From NCBI GenBank assembly GCA_013397845.1, contig VZTG01006799.1:49611-113610 (forward strand): DNA of 64,000 nt. The letters run 5' to 3'. Position 1 is the first letter of the stretch. The number at the start of each line of letters is the position of its first letter. This DNA is from Melanocharis versteri (Eukaryota > Chordata > Aves > Passeriformes > Melanocharitidae). The translations under genes were made by a program, and so were the position numbers. Positions 47,818-59,900 of this stretch are shown one piece after another. A model generated the notes under the pieces. That model had not been told where the DNA came from. It ran no database searches and was given only the letters and a program-made list of their open reading frames with translations.

Positions 47818-47982
47818 GCGGGCGCCTACCGCCTGCGCTGGGGCCGCCGCGGCAGCGCCCTCGCCCTCCGCCTGGAGGTGCGCACCCGCGGCTACGTGGG
47901 CTTCGGGCTCTCGGCCAGCGGCGGCATGGCCTCAGCCGACATCGTGGTGGGGGGCGTGGAGAGGGGCCAGCCCTACCTGCAG
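47818..47982 (+). CDS. MOXD1: MOXD1 exon 1, 5' end lost at an assembly N
   Basis: Encodes AGAYRLRWGRRGSALALRLE, then VRTRGYVGFGLS, and ends GGVERGQPYLQ before donor CAG|GTAAGG. This is the start of the DOMON domain and matches human exon 1 (VRTAGYVGFGFS...GRPYLQ from memory). Upstream of the N, no frame shows an ATG plus hydrophobic signal peptide. About 30 expected residues are therefore absent, most likely because GC-rich sequence was collapsed in assembly. Confidence 0.9.
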
Positions 47983-50900
47983 GTAAGGCCCTGCTCCTTC
48001 CCCTCGACCGCCGGCCCGGGTCCTCTTTGTCCGCCCACCTTCCCCACGCTGTCTCTCTCTCTCGGGACGTTCTCCTCTTTCCCTGCCCCACGTTTCTTCT
48101 GCAGCCTTCTTGCCCTGCATCCCTGTACCTCTTTACTTCTTCCTTCTACCCTTTGGGTTATCCCTGTTCTTCTGCGTTCCTTTCCCCTGGAGGAGGTACT
48201 CCTTTTCGATCCGCTCCCTGCCAACCTTCCCTCTTAACTTTTACATGGATTTCGATAAAGGTGTCAGGTTTCTTTCCTCCTTATCCAGAAAATGTAACAG
48301 CCCCCTTCTCTCTCCTTTGAGCACTCTCTCCTGCCTGCCCGCTGAGCCTAGACCCGCGGAGGAGAGGGGTGGCAGGGCAGAGTCTGTCCCAGGGAGGTGC
48401 GGCACCTTTCCCCTCACCCTGCCAGCAGCTGGCGGAGCTCGGCCGTCCTGGTGCCGCCTGAACTTCCTCTTTCTAACGCCACTGGCATGAGGGCAGCATC
48501 CCACCAGCTTCCAAGCCTGCTGACGTCCCCTTCTGCTGGGGCGCAGCCGGTGTTTCTCCTGTTCTTGGTGTTCCTCCTCTCCTCACCTGGAGGTGCTTTG
48601 ACCTAGATGTTGGAAAGGACTTGCAGAGTCCATCACTGGGACTCCTGGTGCATGTCCTTGGTCTGGTAAAGCAACCTCAGAGGGGCCCAGCTGTATCGGC
48701 ATAATTTTCTCGGGATGTTTCTGTAGTAGTCTAGATATTGTCAGGGCTACGTCTGGGAACAGGAATGTGGAACAGTGGCCTTGCTGGTGCTTCCAGCGAG
48801 TTATCCCCTCCAAGAGGCACTGGCGGCTGGTGGAGTAGGGGCCATGAGAGGAGAGGGGAGGGGACCTCATCTCCGTGAGATCCAGCCGGGAGGAGCTGCT
48901 CTGGCGTCGGGGGAGCAGGGACAGCTTGTCCCACAGATGACTGAAAGGGGAATCAGGCCTGGAATGACACGTTGTCATCCCCAGTTGCTTGGATAATATC
49001 TCGGAGATGCAGTTTAAGAGCAGAGTGGTTGCTAGAGTATGGTCTAGGAGAAGTCGTCTGTTTTTCCCTCATTATCTTAGAGGTAGTTGATCTTTGAAGC
49101 TGCTGCTTAAGTGTTAAGAGGTTTTTCCGTAAGAATATGGATTTTTATTAACAATTCGCCATAAGAAAACAAAATGCATAATATGACCTTCCTACTATTT
49201 GTCAAGATTTTATAATATCAAAACTTTTCCAGAAGAATCTAGGCTTTTAGTATAAATATTTTCCTTTTTAAATTTCTTTTACATTTTCTTTTTTCCTATT
49301 AGTTTGCTGTATGAAGTTTAGGCAAATATTTGTCTTCTCTAAGTTCAGACCAGTGATTTTCAGACTATTGGGTTCTCCATATTTCAAAATGAAGATAACT
49401 TTTCTTGAAGCCTAGATGAAAGACTAATAACAGTAAAAAAACCCCACTCTAGTCTGCTCATTGAGCAGCGAGCTCTTCACTCACAGAATGAAAGGCTTTC
49501 TGAAAGGCTTTGCAATTCAGGAGACACACCTATTAACCATTAAAAGAAACCCAAGCTTTTTTCCTGGTTAGTTCATAGATCCTGTTAGGGTAAAGCAAGT
49601 ATTTTAGAAAGGCATCCAAACCTAGTGTAAAGACATCCAGTGGTGGAGAATCCATCACTTCTCTTGATAGTTTGTGGCAATGATGAGTCTCTGCTGTTCC
49701 TGATTGCCAGGATTAGCTTGTTTTGGTTTAGCTTTCAGCTATGTATTTTCTCCACAATATTAAAAACTCTACTCCCCCTGCATACCGCCTCCATAAAGTT
49801 ATTTATATGCTGCAATCAAGGCAATCAAGTCACTTCTCATTTTTCTTTTTCATTAAATAAATAGATTGAGCTCTTTAGCATCACAGGACATTTCCCCCAG
49901 CACTCAAAGCACTTTTGTGGCTCTTTTCAGCACCCTTCACAGGTTTTCAGCATCCTTAAAAATGGCCCCATACTAACTCCATTCTTCCACAGGTTTTATG
50001 CACCGACAAATAGAAAAGGACTGTAGCAAATGCTTGCCGATACAAACCTACTGATATTTTTCCTGAAATACTAATTTAGCACCTAAATTGTTATGCTAAG
50101 AGCTATGAGTTATTTTGTTGCACTTTTGAGTAGGTAGGACACAGAAGAAATACTTCTGTTATGCTTGCTTGCCACTCGAGGCTTGCTCCATCCCCATTCC
50201 TTCTTCAGTTCTAGGTAGCATAGTTTCTTTCTAAACTGAACTGAGGTTTTTTAAAAGTTGCTCAGTTAAAATATTTCTGTACTTGCACCAACAAGGACAG
50301 GCCAGAAACAAAGATGATAAACAAAATTTGTCCATAGGCTTTTTCTGGTCAGGCAGCAGGGACTGCTATAAAATGAACAACTTGTTCTAGGATGCTGTTT
50401 CAATAATATCCAATTCTTCCCTTTACTGGACAAACAAATACAGTTAATATATTTCAAATACATTCTGTGTTAAGTGTATATCATCATAATTTAGATTATT
50501 TACTACTAAAAAAGATTTTTTCATAGATAGCACCCTTGAAAGTATGTGGTTTTATGCCTAGCTGCACTCCACAAAATATGTACACCCTATAATGAATGAA
50601 CTTACTTTTCTTTTTGGTTTTAGAAATATGTTTTTATTCCATGACCATCCGCTGGAAAATGTGCATCGTGGTCTAAACTCTTAGAGGGGTCATTTTTTGG
50701 TTTCTTTGAAAGTTTTGAGATACTTGTTAGTGGCCTGACATTCAGATGTTCTGAAACACCTTTACAGCCTTTCAAGTGGGCATTGAAATTGCTAGTCCCT
50801 TGGGCCAATTTTGCCTTTTTCGCCCCCAAATACTCTCTCCTTCTTTAAAAATAGAAAGTGTTCTCAGAGGTAAGAGTTCTCTTCTGGGAATAAACATGTA

Positions 50901-53900
50901 AATGTAGTTAGACTACAGCTGCCAGTAAGGGTAAAAGCACATACTCCTCAGTCTGTGGAAGATCCATGTATTGAGGCAGAGGAAGATTGCCAGATAGTTT
51001 TCAGAGAAGAGAGAAAACGTTTCCTCTGGCATTTATTCCTCATCCTCTCAGAGCAAGTAAATGCTATTCCCACCATCAGCAGGCAATGTTTGCCTTGAAA
51101 AAACCCGGTGACTTGAAGTCCTGGATTTCCAGGGTTGGGTTTTACTTTCTCAGTTTTCAGGTGTATCCTGAACTTGGGTGGAATGAGCTGTTTGTTTTGG
51201 TTTGCTTTTCTGCCTTTGAGCTGTGTATAATCTGAAAGGGTGTCTGACATAAGGAATGGCTGAAACAATTTGGAAGTCTGCAGCTGAGTTTTGTCTAAAT
51301 ATATCAAGATGAAAAGTGTTACGATGCCATGAGGGAAGAAGAACAAACATTCACGGTGTACCAGAGTAGTTTTTTGAAGAGCACTGGAATGATCAGAGAA
51401 TTATACATTTACTGTCCTAACATTCCAGAAGTTTGATATTTGAAATGGGAACCTAAACATATTTTGGGAGGATGCAGAGGGCATAGCATGGGTTTGTGTA
51501 TACATACATGCATAACTTTAGAGTTTTGTCATGAGGGAGGCATCTCCACCAAGCAGAAGGAGAAAAAGGAGATCGGTGAACAAAGTATTCTCACACATTA
51601 CTGAGAGCCTGTGGTGTCAGAGCAGCAGATAGTGTGGCGTTTGGCTGAGCATGTTTGAGAACAAGAAGATACCAATGGGGTCGGTATTGGAAAGCTGGAA
51701 GCTGCCTTTGTCTCGATAGGGAAAAGTTGGACTTAGGAGAGTTCATACTTAGCAAAATGTTACCTTGAAATATTGCCGTGGTCATTTGCAGCATGTGTTA
51801 CCCTTCATACAAGATCTTGGGGCAGCCTTAGATTTTGCATCTACTCTTTTTTCATTCTTTTCTCTTTTTTCTTTTTTCTTTTTTTTCCTAATGCATCTCT
51901 TTTGTGCTTATGAATTGACACAGCATGCATTTTCTTGCTAGACCCATGCCTTTTCCTTGGTCTCCACCCCTGTCTGGAATTGTGCATCCCCACCCACAGC
52001 ACGTAGCTGCTGAGAGCCCCGTTTTGGGGAGCGTAATCCTCCTTGATGAATGCCTATTTTGTGCAAGTTATACAAGAGGGTTGCATTGTTAGAATCTTCT
52101 GTTGAACTTGCACAAAAATAGTCCCTGCTCAGGGTGAATAGGGACTGTGTGTCACTAAAAAGTACTTTATTATTCATTAGAGCCTTGCTTGTTAACTGTC
52201 ACCCAAACTAAAGAATATCTGTTATCAAATGTATCCCATAGAGTTAGCTTAATTGCTCACAGGGAAGTACTTGGAAGAGATTTTAAAGGACAGAAAACAG
52301 TGAGCATTTTCAGTACTTAACCATATGCTGCTTTTAAGTGCACTCATGCCAACAGCAACAAAAGAAGTGTTTAGAAAACAACTTGAAAGGCACCAAGAGA
52401 GAGATGCAAAGCGAGTGCCACACTGACATATCTCAGTCGGTGTTTCGTTGGAGGTATTTCATGCCTTTGGGCATTGGGGCAAAATCTCCAGATGACTAAT
52501 GTCTCCCTCTTGCCTTCAGTGTGGGGCATAAAGAGACACTCCAGTGTACATCTCCACTGGCTGGGTGCTTTGTAGTTCCTTTTCAGAGGTACGATAGTTA
52601 GGACAAGGAAGCAACAGTTGGTGAACAAAAGATGAGAAGAATTCTGAAGCTTGTAATTTGCAGGCCTTCGGGGGACTGTTTTCAAGAGTTTGGTTGGGAT
52701 TGTTTTTTTTTTTTTTTCTTTGTTGTATTTTTTGTTCTCCTTTGGATTTTGGAAACGCCAAGAAAATGAAATTTTCTCACGTCTCCCCAAAAATATGGAA
52801 TTGTAGCCACTGTGAGTGATACAAAGGCTTAAAGTAATTGGGGAATGATTTAATTCCCAATATAAAGAAGTATCACAGAAGCAGGAGAGAGAAGAAGGGA
52901 GATTTTCTAAGGGAGATCCAGAAATTTTGGGAACAAGTATCACTAATAGTTGTGCTTGAAAATCCCCTAAGTGTTTTTAATCTTTCTCATAATTGAAGTA
53001 ATTAAAGTAATTAAACCCAGAAAACTTGTACTGGATAAATGTGGCTCCTGTGTAAGGAATGTTCCTTGTGATAAAGTGCAGTTGTAAGATTGTATCATGC
53101 AATATCTCTTCCTTACTGATTTTCTTTCCCTTAAAACACTTTGCTACATGTTTTGTCTAGTCTCTTTGTGTTAGGACTGTCTTTAATCTAGCTTTATATC
53201 TTCTGATATAACTGGAATATAAACTCTTACGTTAACATTCATTCTTGATGCAAAGACTCGTACAGGCCTTTGGGACTCCACTGCGATGTCAAATTGTCCA
53301 TGCCAATATGCCATGTCGTATTTCAACCTCTAGCCACTAGTGCTTCTTACACCTTCTTGAGCTAAGTTAAGCAGGTCTCCACACTTCAGTGTTTTCATTT
53401 TTGTGCAGAGAAACTGATATGTTTTACTTCTCAGGAATGTCACGGAAACAAAGGGATGCCATTGCCAGCTGTAGGCTACCGGGAAGCCACCCCAGGCAGC
53501 ATTTAACTAGATATAAGAAACACACTGAAGTGTGTTCAAGTGACCCAGTCTTAATGAGAAAAGGTGTATTTCTAAGTAAATAATGGTGTTTCATATATGA
53601 AAAATACAAGCCTTCTTTTTTTAAAGAAAATAAATGAACATGTATGCACACATATACAGGCATTATCTGTTTCTGTAAATACACAAATGGAAAGGTGCGT
53701 CTTCGTGTATGTGTGTATGTCTGCATTTAAAGTACAGACATGCACACAATTATTTGCTAGAGATAAAAATTTTCTGTCCTTGTCAGAGTTAGTAGAGCAC
53801 CTGAAGTAAATAATCCACACTCTAGTGTATGTCAGCCAGTTTAACTGGAATTGTACCAGGAATTGTGTACAGCTTCGCAGAACCGCCTGCGTGAGCGAGA

Positions 53901-56900
53901 TCCAGGCTTCCTAGCAAGGACTGAATCACTTCATGCTAATCTGCTGTGTAGGTAAAAAAGCAAAACAGAAAAGCCCAAACCCTCCCACCCCGAACTAGTA
54001 AATTAATTACAAACAGACTGCTCATGGGACAGTGGCTGTGAACTTACTGATCCCAGTTACTTTAGGAACTTACTGCAACTACTTGATTGCTGTTGCTGTA
54101 CTCTTTGTATGGTTATTTTTTCATTTGCAGCCAATCTCAAGATTGGTTCAGTCAACTGGAATGCTCTCAAGGTGTTCTTATGCAGCGCAGCGATGCTTTC
54201 AGGCTCCTGCTTCATGTTAGGTTGCTGTGGGTGGGCTCTGCTTTTCCCCAGCATAAGAGCATAGTAATATCTTTGCCTGAAACTCAAGCTGAAATTTATT
54301 TGAGGTTGCAAAACAGTTTGGTTTGCTTATTTGTAAATTCATGCTCTGTTTGGTTCTTGCCAAATACAGTGTAAAACCAGCTTCTTTTAGGTGGTAACAT
54401 CTAGTGTGTACTGGAACCTTGAGCAGCAGGATTCCATTTAAATTGAATGCAACAATAAAAAAGAGAAACGTTAACCACAGTTATTTTTTTGGAAACCCAG
54501 AAAGGCATAACTTGGTGCTTATTTCAAACAAATGTTTCGTTCAGTTCTTTTCCTTAGCGTAGCAGCTTATCCACCCTATTTATACTAAGATAGATCCCCT
54601 CCTGCACCAGCTTTCATCTTTTTTACAGCTTCATGACCCTTTTTGCCAAGCTTGTCGTTGGTCTTGGGCATTGGCATCAGCTTGGTAATTTGGGGATGTT
54701 TGAAACTCCACGGGTTGGCTACAGAACATCAGTGAGGACAAGTTGAAACACAGCTTGTTTTTCTGTCATTTCCCTTTCCTGGCTTGTCCCTTTTTTCACT
54801 TTTAGGTGTTAGGTTGCTGCTGGAACAGCAGTGATGGCCCAGTTAGAGAAGGGCAGCGCACATAGTTTGGGGTGGCTGAGTTTCTCGCAAGCTGAGCCCA
54901 CAAGGCAATTCCTGGATGAGGCCACAGTCTGAGAATTATTTTATGCTCCTTGAGGTTGAAAGGTGATATATATAATTTAGGACGGGAAATGGATATCATA
55001 AACAAAACAATCTTGTACATTGTAAAGATCTGGGGAGGGAGTCCCATAAACACCTGTTTCAGTCTGTGATGACAGCTGGTAGGGCTTTTGGGGTCAGGCT
55101 TCCCTCTGCAGCTGTGCTTGCATTCTCGAAGGAGAAACCAGCGTCTTTTCACATCCTTAAGAAATTACTCTCCCTGACTGTTTGTGGAGCAGAAATCAGA
55201 AACCATATATACCACAAAATATTGTTTTTAGGAAGGACAGAGGCTAATGGTATCTGAAAAACAGTATAACATGATCCGCCTCACATCTGGAAAAGAGCAT
55301 AAAATATCTTGTAATGTCAGGAAGATTTTTCATTTTCCATATGTTGTTTCAAATCTTAGGTAATGTGAGGAAGGAGATACTTAATTATTTGATGGATTGC
55401 ACAACTTAGTCCAGAGTTCAATACGCCATTTTATGCAATATTATCAAAGGGAGTACAAAAAATTGAAATGTTTCACATGTAAACAATTTACATAAGTAAA
55501 TCCTGAAATAGACATCTTTGTTATCATGTAGCACGACCAATAACATTTCTGACTTTTTTTAAACTTTTTTTAGACAAAGATATTCATATTAGAAAAATAT
55601 AGTCACTTCACCCTTCTCTTTCACTAATTCTTCTACTTCTGTAAAGCTGATGTGTAGTTTGAAACCTTTCTCTTCATTAAACGTATTATATATGTTTTTT
55701 GTGTGTATAAGAAACTGAAGAATCTGGATGTAAGTATTGCATCAGTACACAAATCCATATTGTGGATTTATTCACACACGTGAGCGTTTCCAAAATCCAG
55801 TTTTCAGGACTTGACAATTATTGTAGATCTGTTGGAACTCCATGAAATTCAGGGGACTTGTATCAGTATAATCTACCCTACGAAAGACACAGGTTTTCTA
55901 GCTAACTCTGTGGGGTAGCAAAACCAGATCTGTGTAAAAAAAGATTTTACCATGTTAGAGCCTTTTCCTGCCTGTTGGGAAGAATAAACTGTTCCAGCAT
56001 GAAGCCCATTTTAGAACTATCTGTGATGGATATCAAAAGCACTGTAATGCTGTGGATTAAAACATCCCACTACTTTTTCTACAGAATTAAATAAGTGAAA
56101 CTTGTGAATTTGGATGAGTTCTGTGTTTCAGTGGTCTGAACCTGAGAGAGTTTCAAATTAAATTTATATTTCCTTAGTTTAGCTTAAGCTCAAATTCCCA
56201 GCTTACCCTCTCTGGCCTCTGGTAGATCCATCCTCTGTACTGCCACTTTTCAAAGGCCGTCAGAGGTATCCAGCCTTCTCCTTTGACTAGACAAAAGAGC
56301 TTAAGTGGAGTGTAGGCAGTCCAAATGTGGTGGTTTTGATTGCATTTGCACCAGAACTTTTGGCAGCAGGACTTTAATTTATTTTTATTTTTCTACTCTG
56401 AAAGGAAGCATAGGATATATATAAAGGTACAGGCATATATCTACATAGATATATATAAAATTAACATGTTTTTACTTTTTGAGATTGCAGATTTTTTTCC
56501 AAATTGTGGCTGAAAAAGATGTGGCATCACAGATTGTCATTGTGTCATCATTTTTGAAAACCTTTTGTTCGTTCTGTTTTGTTCACAAACACATTTCTTA
56601 AAGGCTTTTAAGCTCTGATGGGTAAATTGAACGAAGTCTACATAGTTTGACTTAAAATCTTCTGTGTGAACAGAAAGAGATTCATATGGTTCCTGGACAA
56701 TGTGGCATTATTTTGTTTCAAAGCTGGAAAACAAATGGTTTTCATGTGAGAGTTTGAGCTGTCAAATTTTGAGTTGTTTGGGGTTTTTTCCTTCGGTGGG
56801 GGTTTTTTTTGGTTTTTGTTGGGGTTTTTTTGTTACTTTATTTGCTTTTATTTTTATGATGAACATCTGGATAATTTTCAACAAAGATACTAAAAGTAGT

Positions 56901-59900
56901 AATAGCCACATCTAGCCACAAAATAATTTCAGGTGAGGTCACTGAAATCAGCGAGGTTCTGTTCATTTTCGACAGCAGGGGTGGGCAGCCAGTGCCCGAG
57001 CAGGCAGAAATGTGAGTGCCCAGCACAGCTCTCATCCCAGGGGGAGCAGCCTGGTCCTCTCTGGGGACCTGGGCTTTGAGGCCACCTTCCCCAAAGCATT
57101 CTCCAGCAGCCACAAAATGAGCCCCTTGTGGTGAGCCAGAGCTGTGACCTGCCTTTGACTGTCATCAGGCAAGTGAGATAATTACACTGACAACCACGTT
57201 ATCAAGGCATATCTGAGCTTATACCTTAATTACAGACTTCTTTGCATTATTTTTGCATTCTCGCCTCAGGCTCATGGAAATCAGGACTATATCACAACAG
57301 GGTTTTTTCTGGTTAGAGCTGTGTCCTCTAGACTTGTGATGAAATAGTGAAGTTCACCACAAAACATTTGAGTGTAGCACACCTTTTCTTCACATTTCTC
57401 AGCTTCCCTTCACACTGGTTTCAGGCAGAGACTTTGAGTCTGTTCACATGAGTAAAAGCTGCTCTTGCATTTGTATTCCTCAATATTTCAAAGTGTGTGC
57501 TTTTACTAAGGATATCTTCCTCCAATTTAAGGTAACGTTTCAGCAAAGATACCACGCTTCAGTAAAAACTGGTGTTCACGAGGTTACATTTCTCGTCCAG
57601 ACAAACCCTTACAAACTTAAAGATGGAAGCAGAGGTTCCATAGAAAATTGTTTTTGGAGCACGAATGGTATTATGTATACAGAATACTCTGCCTCTTTCC
57701 AAGTTCTGTTGCAGGGCTAAAATGGAGTGTTTTGATCCCATAAAGTGCCCATCTTCAAAGGACCATCCCAAAACAAGTCTATTATTTCTCTCTGGAGAAC
57801 AGCAAATCCAAAGTTATTTCTCTAAACAAATACAACTCATCAGCTCACTTTCTTTCAGGTCCCAGGCCCCTATTTTGCTCTTTTTAGTGAGTATTTTTCC
57901 ATGTGCCTATTCTCTCATCTATGTACTTAATCAATTGTATTTGTAAGAAGTGGTGACAGGAAAAGAAGAACTCTCTGGTGTCTTGCCCACACACAGATTT
58001 CTAGGGTGGAATTGAGTTAAAGATTACAACTTCTAAATGACCCTTTAGTGAATTAATGAAGTTTCAGTTATTTTTTACTGATATCAGAATACTTGGGCGT
58101 AACATTTTACAGTTTTTCAGATTGGTTACCTCAACCTTAACAAAAGGGGAAAGCTAGAAGTCTCTCTGAAAGTGAACAGAGGTCCAGACAGCTACAAAAA
58201 TAAATGCCTGCCAGGACCAGCCAGTGCTGCGTTGTTTTGCAAAGGCACCACGCAATTAATGGTGTTTGCCCGTAGCCTGTTAGGCATGAGAAAAACATTG
58301 GTTAATTAAAAGGCACTTCCCCACCCCAAACCAGGCAGAAACAGCCTAAAATTCAGAGGAGGGTGACCAGAGGAGGTGCATCTGAGGCAGGGGCCAGCCC
58401 TTCCCAGGTGGCCGGGTGGGAGGAGAGGGAGGGATGCGTCCCAGCTGCACGGGGCTGCAGGAATCCGGGGTGAGGAGGTTAATGACCTGACATTGCTGCC
58501 ATGCTACTCCTTTGTGCCGGGCCTCTCCACAGCCCTGCATGGGGAGCATCTCTCTTACAAACAGCTCCCTTGCCTCTTCCAAAACCTCAACCTAATCCCA
58601 AGCAGCTTTTGTATGGAATGAGCACTTTTCGTGCTAGTTAAGCCATAGGGTTTCTGGTTCCAGTCAGTGTTCGTTCAAGAGGTTTGTTTTTTGTGGGAAA
58701 GCAAAAAACATAGCAAAAGCTGTGGAAAAAAAGCAGCGACAGTATTGTTGATGCAAATATTAAGTGAATTTCATTCTCTCTGTAATTTTTCCCTGGAGTT
58801 CATGACATCTCAGTTTTGATAGATAAAGCTTCTTCGTTGCTGGGTCCAGCCTTTATTTTTGCAGTTACATACAGGCAGTGTGTTGCTAAAGTTACTTAAG
58901 GCATTCTTTAAGCTGTTTATTGAGGAGGATTGCTTTATTGGAGATTTTGTGTAAAAAATCGTTCAGTGCAACCTCAAATTTATTGTTTGATTCAAAACTG
59001 ACACTGCAGAATTTACATGCTTTAAAGGGCTTCCGTACTGGACATAGAGTTTCATTTTTAATATTAGATTTTAATGATGGACCACCTTTCTTTTATAACA
59101 GGACTATTTTACAGATGAAAACAGAGTACTAAAAAAGGACCCTCAACAGGATTACCATCTGGAATATGCCATGGAAAATGATACACATACAATATTGGCT
59201 TTTAGCAGAGAGCTGCACACTTGTGACACAAATGACAAGAGCATAACGGTAAGAGTCTCTGACTATATGTAGACAGATGAAGTAATTAATACAGGATAAA
59301 TGTATATGTGGTTATTAAGCCGATAATTAAAATCTCTTTTTAGTAAAAGGACAGAATTATAGGAATTTGCTTTCCAAAATATCTGTTTGCTCAAATTAAC
59401 CAGGTACAATACTTCTGCTAATTTTATTAAACTATTATGTTTAAATTTCAGCTTTCTTTGTCCTTCTACTTTAATATATTATGTTCTGTAATTTCTAACA
59501 AGTGTACACAGGATTGAAACAGATACCTCTGAGCCATCAAGTCCTATACACCATTGTTCAACCATTCAAGAGAGGCCAAATTGAGAAATACTCCTAAGAT
59601 TCTGCACTAACCTGTAACCGATTTTAGAAACAGATTTTTTTAAAAAATTTGGAGAAGATATATTTAAAGTGTCTGTTTGTTTTATTTCTTTATTCAGAAC
59701 TAAAAGCTAAAAATTTTATGGTAAAACTTTCCATGGTAAAATAATTTTCATGGTAAATTCTTCTGTTGCCCTAGGGATTGCTGTGCTATTTCCTAAGCAC
59801 AATTTTAAATTACATGAAGATGATGACTTCGGTATTGGAAACGACAGATAAGTTAAAGAGATTTGCAAGGCTTTCTATCCTTTGGCTTGTTTACCTCTTC

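Larger units (their letters stand above)
47160..48480. promoter_or_regulatory. MOXD1: CpG island over MOXD1 exon 1
   Basis: This is the only large CpG-dense, GC-rich block in the window, spanning MOXD1 exon 1 and its flanks. It is the expected position of a CpG-island promoter. No TATA box can be confidently assigned and the transcription start is unknown. The many long open frames on both strands here are a by-product of GC-richness, which makes stop codons rare. Confidence 0.8.
47983..59101 (+). other. MOXD1: MOXD1 intron 1, 11.1 kb
   Basis: Donor GTAAGG and acceptor TTATAACAG. It contains the 3' half of the CpG island, an old minus-strand CR1 (about 49575-50000), a T tract near 52700, an AT repeat (56414-56457) and a G/T tract (56769-56834). 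Minus-strand frames at 50620-50829 and 52371-52943 are noted, but no exon is supported. Confidence 0.85.

Noticed and set aside
47534..48237. Long open frames of up to about 200 codons on both strands around MOXD1 exon 1
   Set aside because: They lie in the CpG island, where stop codons are rare. Only the short part matching MOXD1 has homology; the minus-strand frames are Arg/Gly/Pro-rich noise.
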